Shown here: positions 63,406 to 64,000 of the stretch, piece after piece
Layout of the letters: the number at the start of each line of letters is the position of its first letter
How positions within the stretch are numbered: the stretch's first letter is position 1
Notes under the pieces: model-generated
What the model saw: only the letters and a program-made list of their open reading frames with translations
Databases searched by the model: none
What the model was told of the DNA's origin: nothing
Position numbers and translations under genes: made by a program
NCBI GenBank assembly: GCA_025331445.1
Contig: JAIWNE010000010.1
Coordinates: 186,001-250,000 of the forward strand
Length of the DNA stretch: 64,000 nucleotides
From: Blakeslea trispora
Lineage: Eukaryota > Mucoromycota > Mucoromycetes > Mucorales > Choanephoraceae
Direction: 5' to 3'

Positions 63406-64000
63406 TAGATTTTAGACTTTTTTTTGAATTGCTAAACAAATAGAAGAAATATCGTTGGACTTAAACATCTACGGAAAAAAAGTAAATGCATACACATTCA
63501 TAAAGCTGATTTGCTTGGGACTGATAGATCGATTAACTTGGGCAACTTGATTTACATGCACTTCCTACAATTTTATTTGACACGCTATTTCAAGATCTAC
63601 TACTACTGGTACTACAAGTCGGGGGCTTTCCCATTGTCCAAAGCTGTTAGCTACCATCCAATTTTGCGACAAGCGGTTGTGAACTAGCATTTGAATTGGT
63701 TTGATTCATGATCACAAAGATGTTTAAAAACTTGGGCATTCTATTCGGTTCTCCGTTAGTCAATGGGGCTGTTTATCAAAAAAGTACTATGGAAGGTCAA
63801 ATCATTCACCCAAGTTTATCTTCAGCGAAAATTGCCAGCTTGTGCTTAAGCTCGCACCTCCTACACGCTAATTCTCTCCACATTATGTCATGTGTTGAGG
63901 GCTACTCGTCCTCCCGTCAGATTCCTCAACCAGGTTAGTTTCATCATATCCTATGGGAAGTTTCAAAAATTCCAGGCCATTGTGCCTGTTGCCAAGAACC
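63406..64000. other. Right-edge region with an unrecognised frame
   Basis: A plus-strand frame at 63708-63938 (MITKMFKNLGILFGSPLVNG; LCLSSHLLHANSLHIMSCVE) is partly protein-like and may be transposon debris. It was not assigned. The window ends at 64000. Confidence 0.3.

Overview
This window is nuclear DNA from a filamentous fungus, most likely a Mucoromycota species (Mucorales type). It is AT-rich with long A/T homopolymers. Its genes are split by many short introns (mostly 50-100 nt, GTAAG/GTGAG donors). Conserved eukaryotic genes sit close together and alternate with islands of decayed mobile elements. No tRNA, rRNA, operon or CRISPR array was seen. The species assignment is inference from gene style and gene families.

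Conserved blocks: 1-6.7 kb holds an MSC7-like aldehyde dehydrogenase (minus, cut by the left edge), a SUKH/SMI1-KNR4 domain protein (plus) and a Ser-rich single-pass membrane protein of unknown function (plus). 8.6-15.4 kb holds three minus-strand genes: an ankyrin-AAA+ ATPase resembling animal CLPB/SKD3, a divergent RAD51, and a DYRK2/Pom1-type kinase. 22.6-24.4 kb is a CDC7 kinase. 28.1-43.9 kb is the densest block: a TLC-domain membrane protein, an importin-11/Kap120 karyopherin, an MFS multidrug-type transporter, a short-chain dehydrogenase, a coiled-coil protein, an ESCRT-I VPS37 with an N-terminal UEV-like region, a CaM-kinase and COQ3. 55.0-59.7 kb is cohesin SMC3, beginning with a 15-nt coding exon. 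RAD51, CDC7 and SMC3 are S-phase or chromosome genes, and each has MCB/E2F-like ACGCG or TTTCGCG sites just upstream of its start.

Accessory islands: 15.4-22.6, 24.4-28.1, 44-55 and 59.7-64 kb carry decayed Tc1/mariner, MULE and other DDE transposase remnants, several TA-flanked MITEs, and a five-copy repeat family. These islands also hold a lineage-specific multi-exon protein family with PD-(D/E)XK nuclease-like motifs, in three or possibly four broken copies. The repeat lies directly 5' of these nuclease-like genes, in the same orientation. The 44-55 kb island contains a truncated, frameshifted duplicate of CDC7 whose 66-nt intron is 65/66 identical to that of the parent although the neighbouring exons have clearly diverged. 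A young two-level tandem repeat (268-bp unit) lies near the right edge.

The most promising undescribed system is the coupled repeat plus nuclease-like gene unit. The CDC7 intron anomaly, the fungal SKD3-like protein and the divergent RAD51 are the next best leads.
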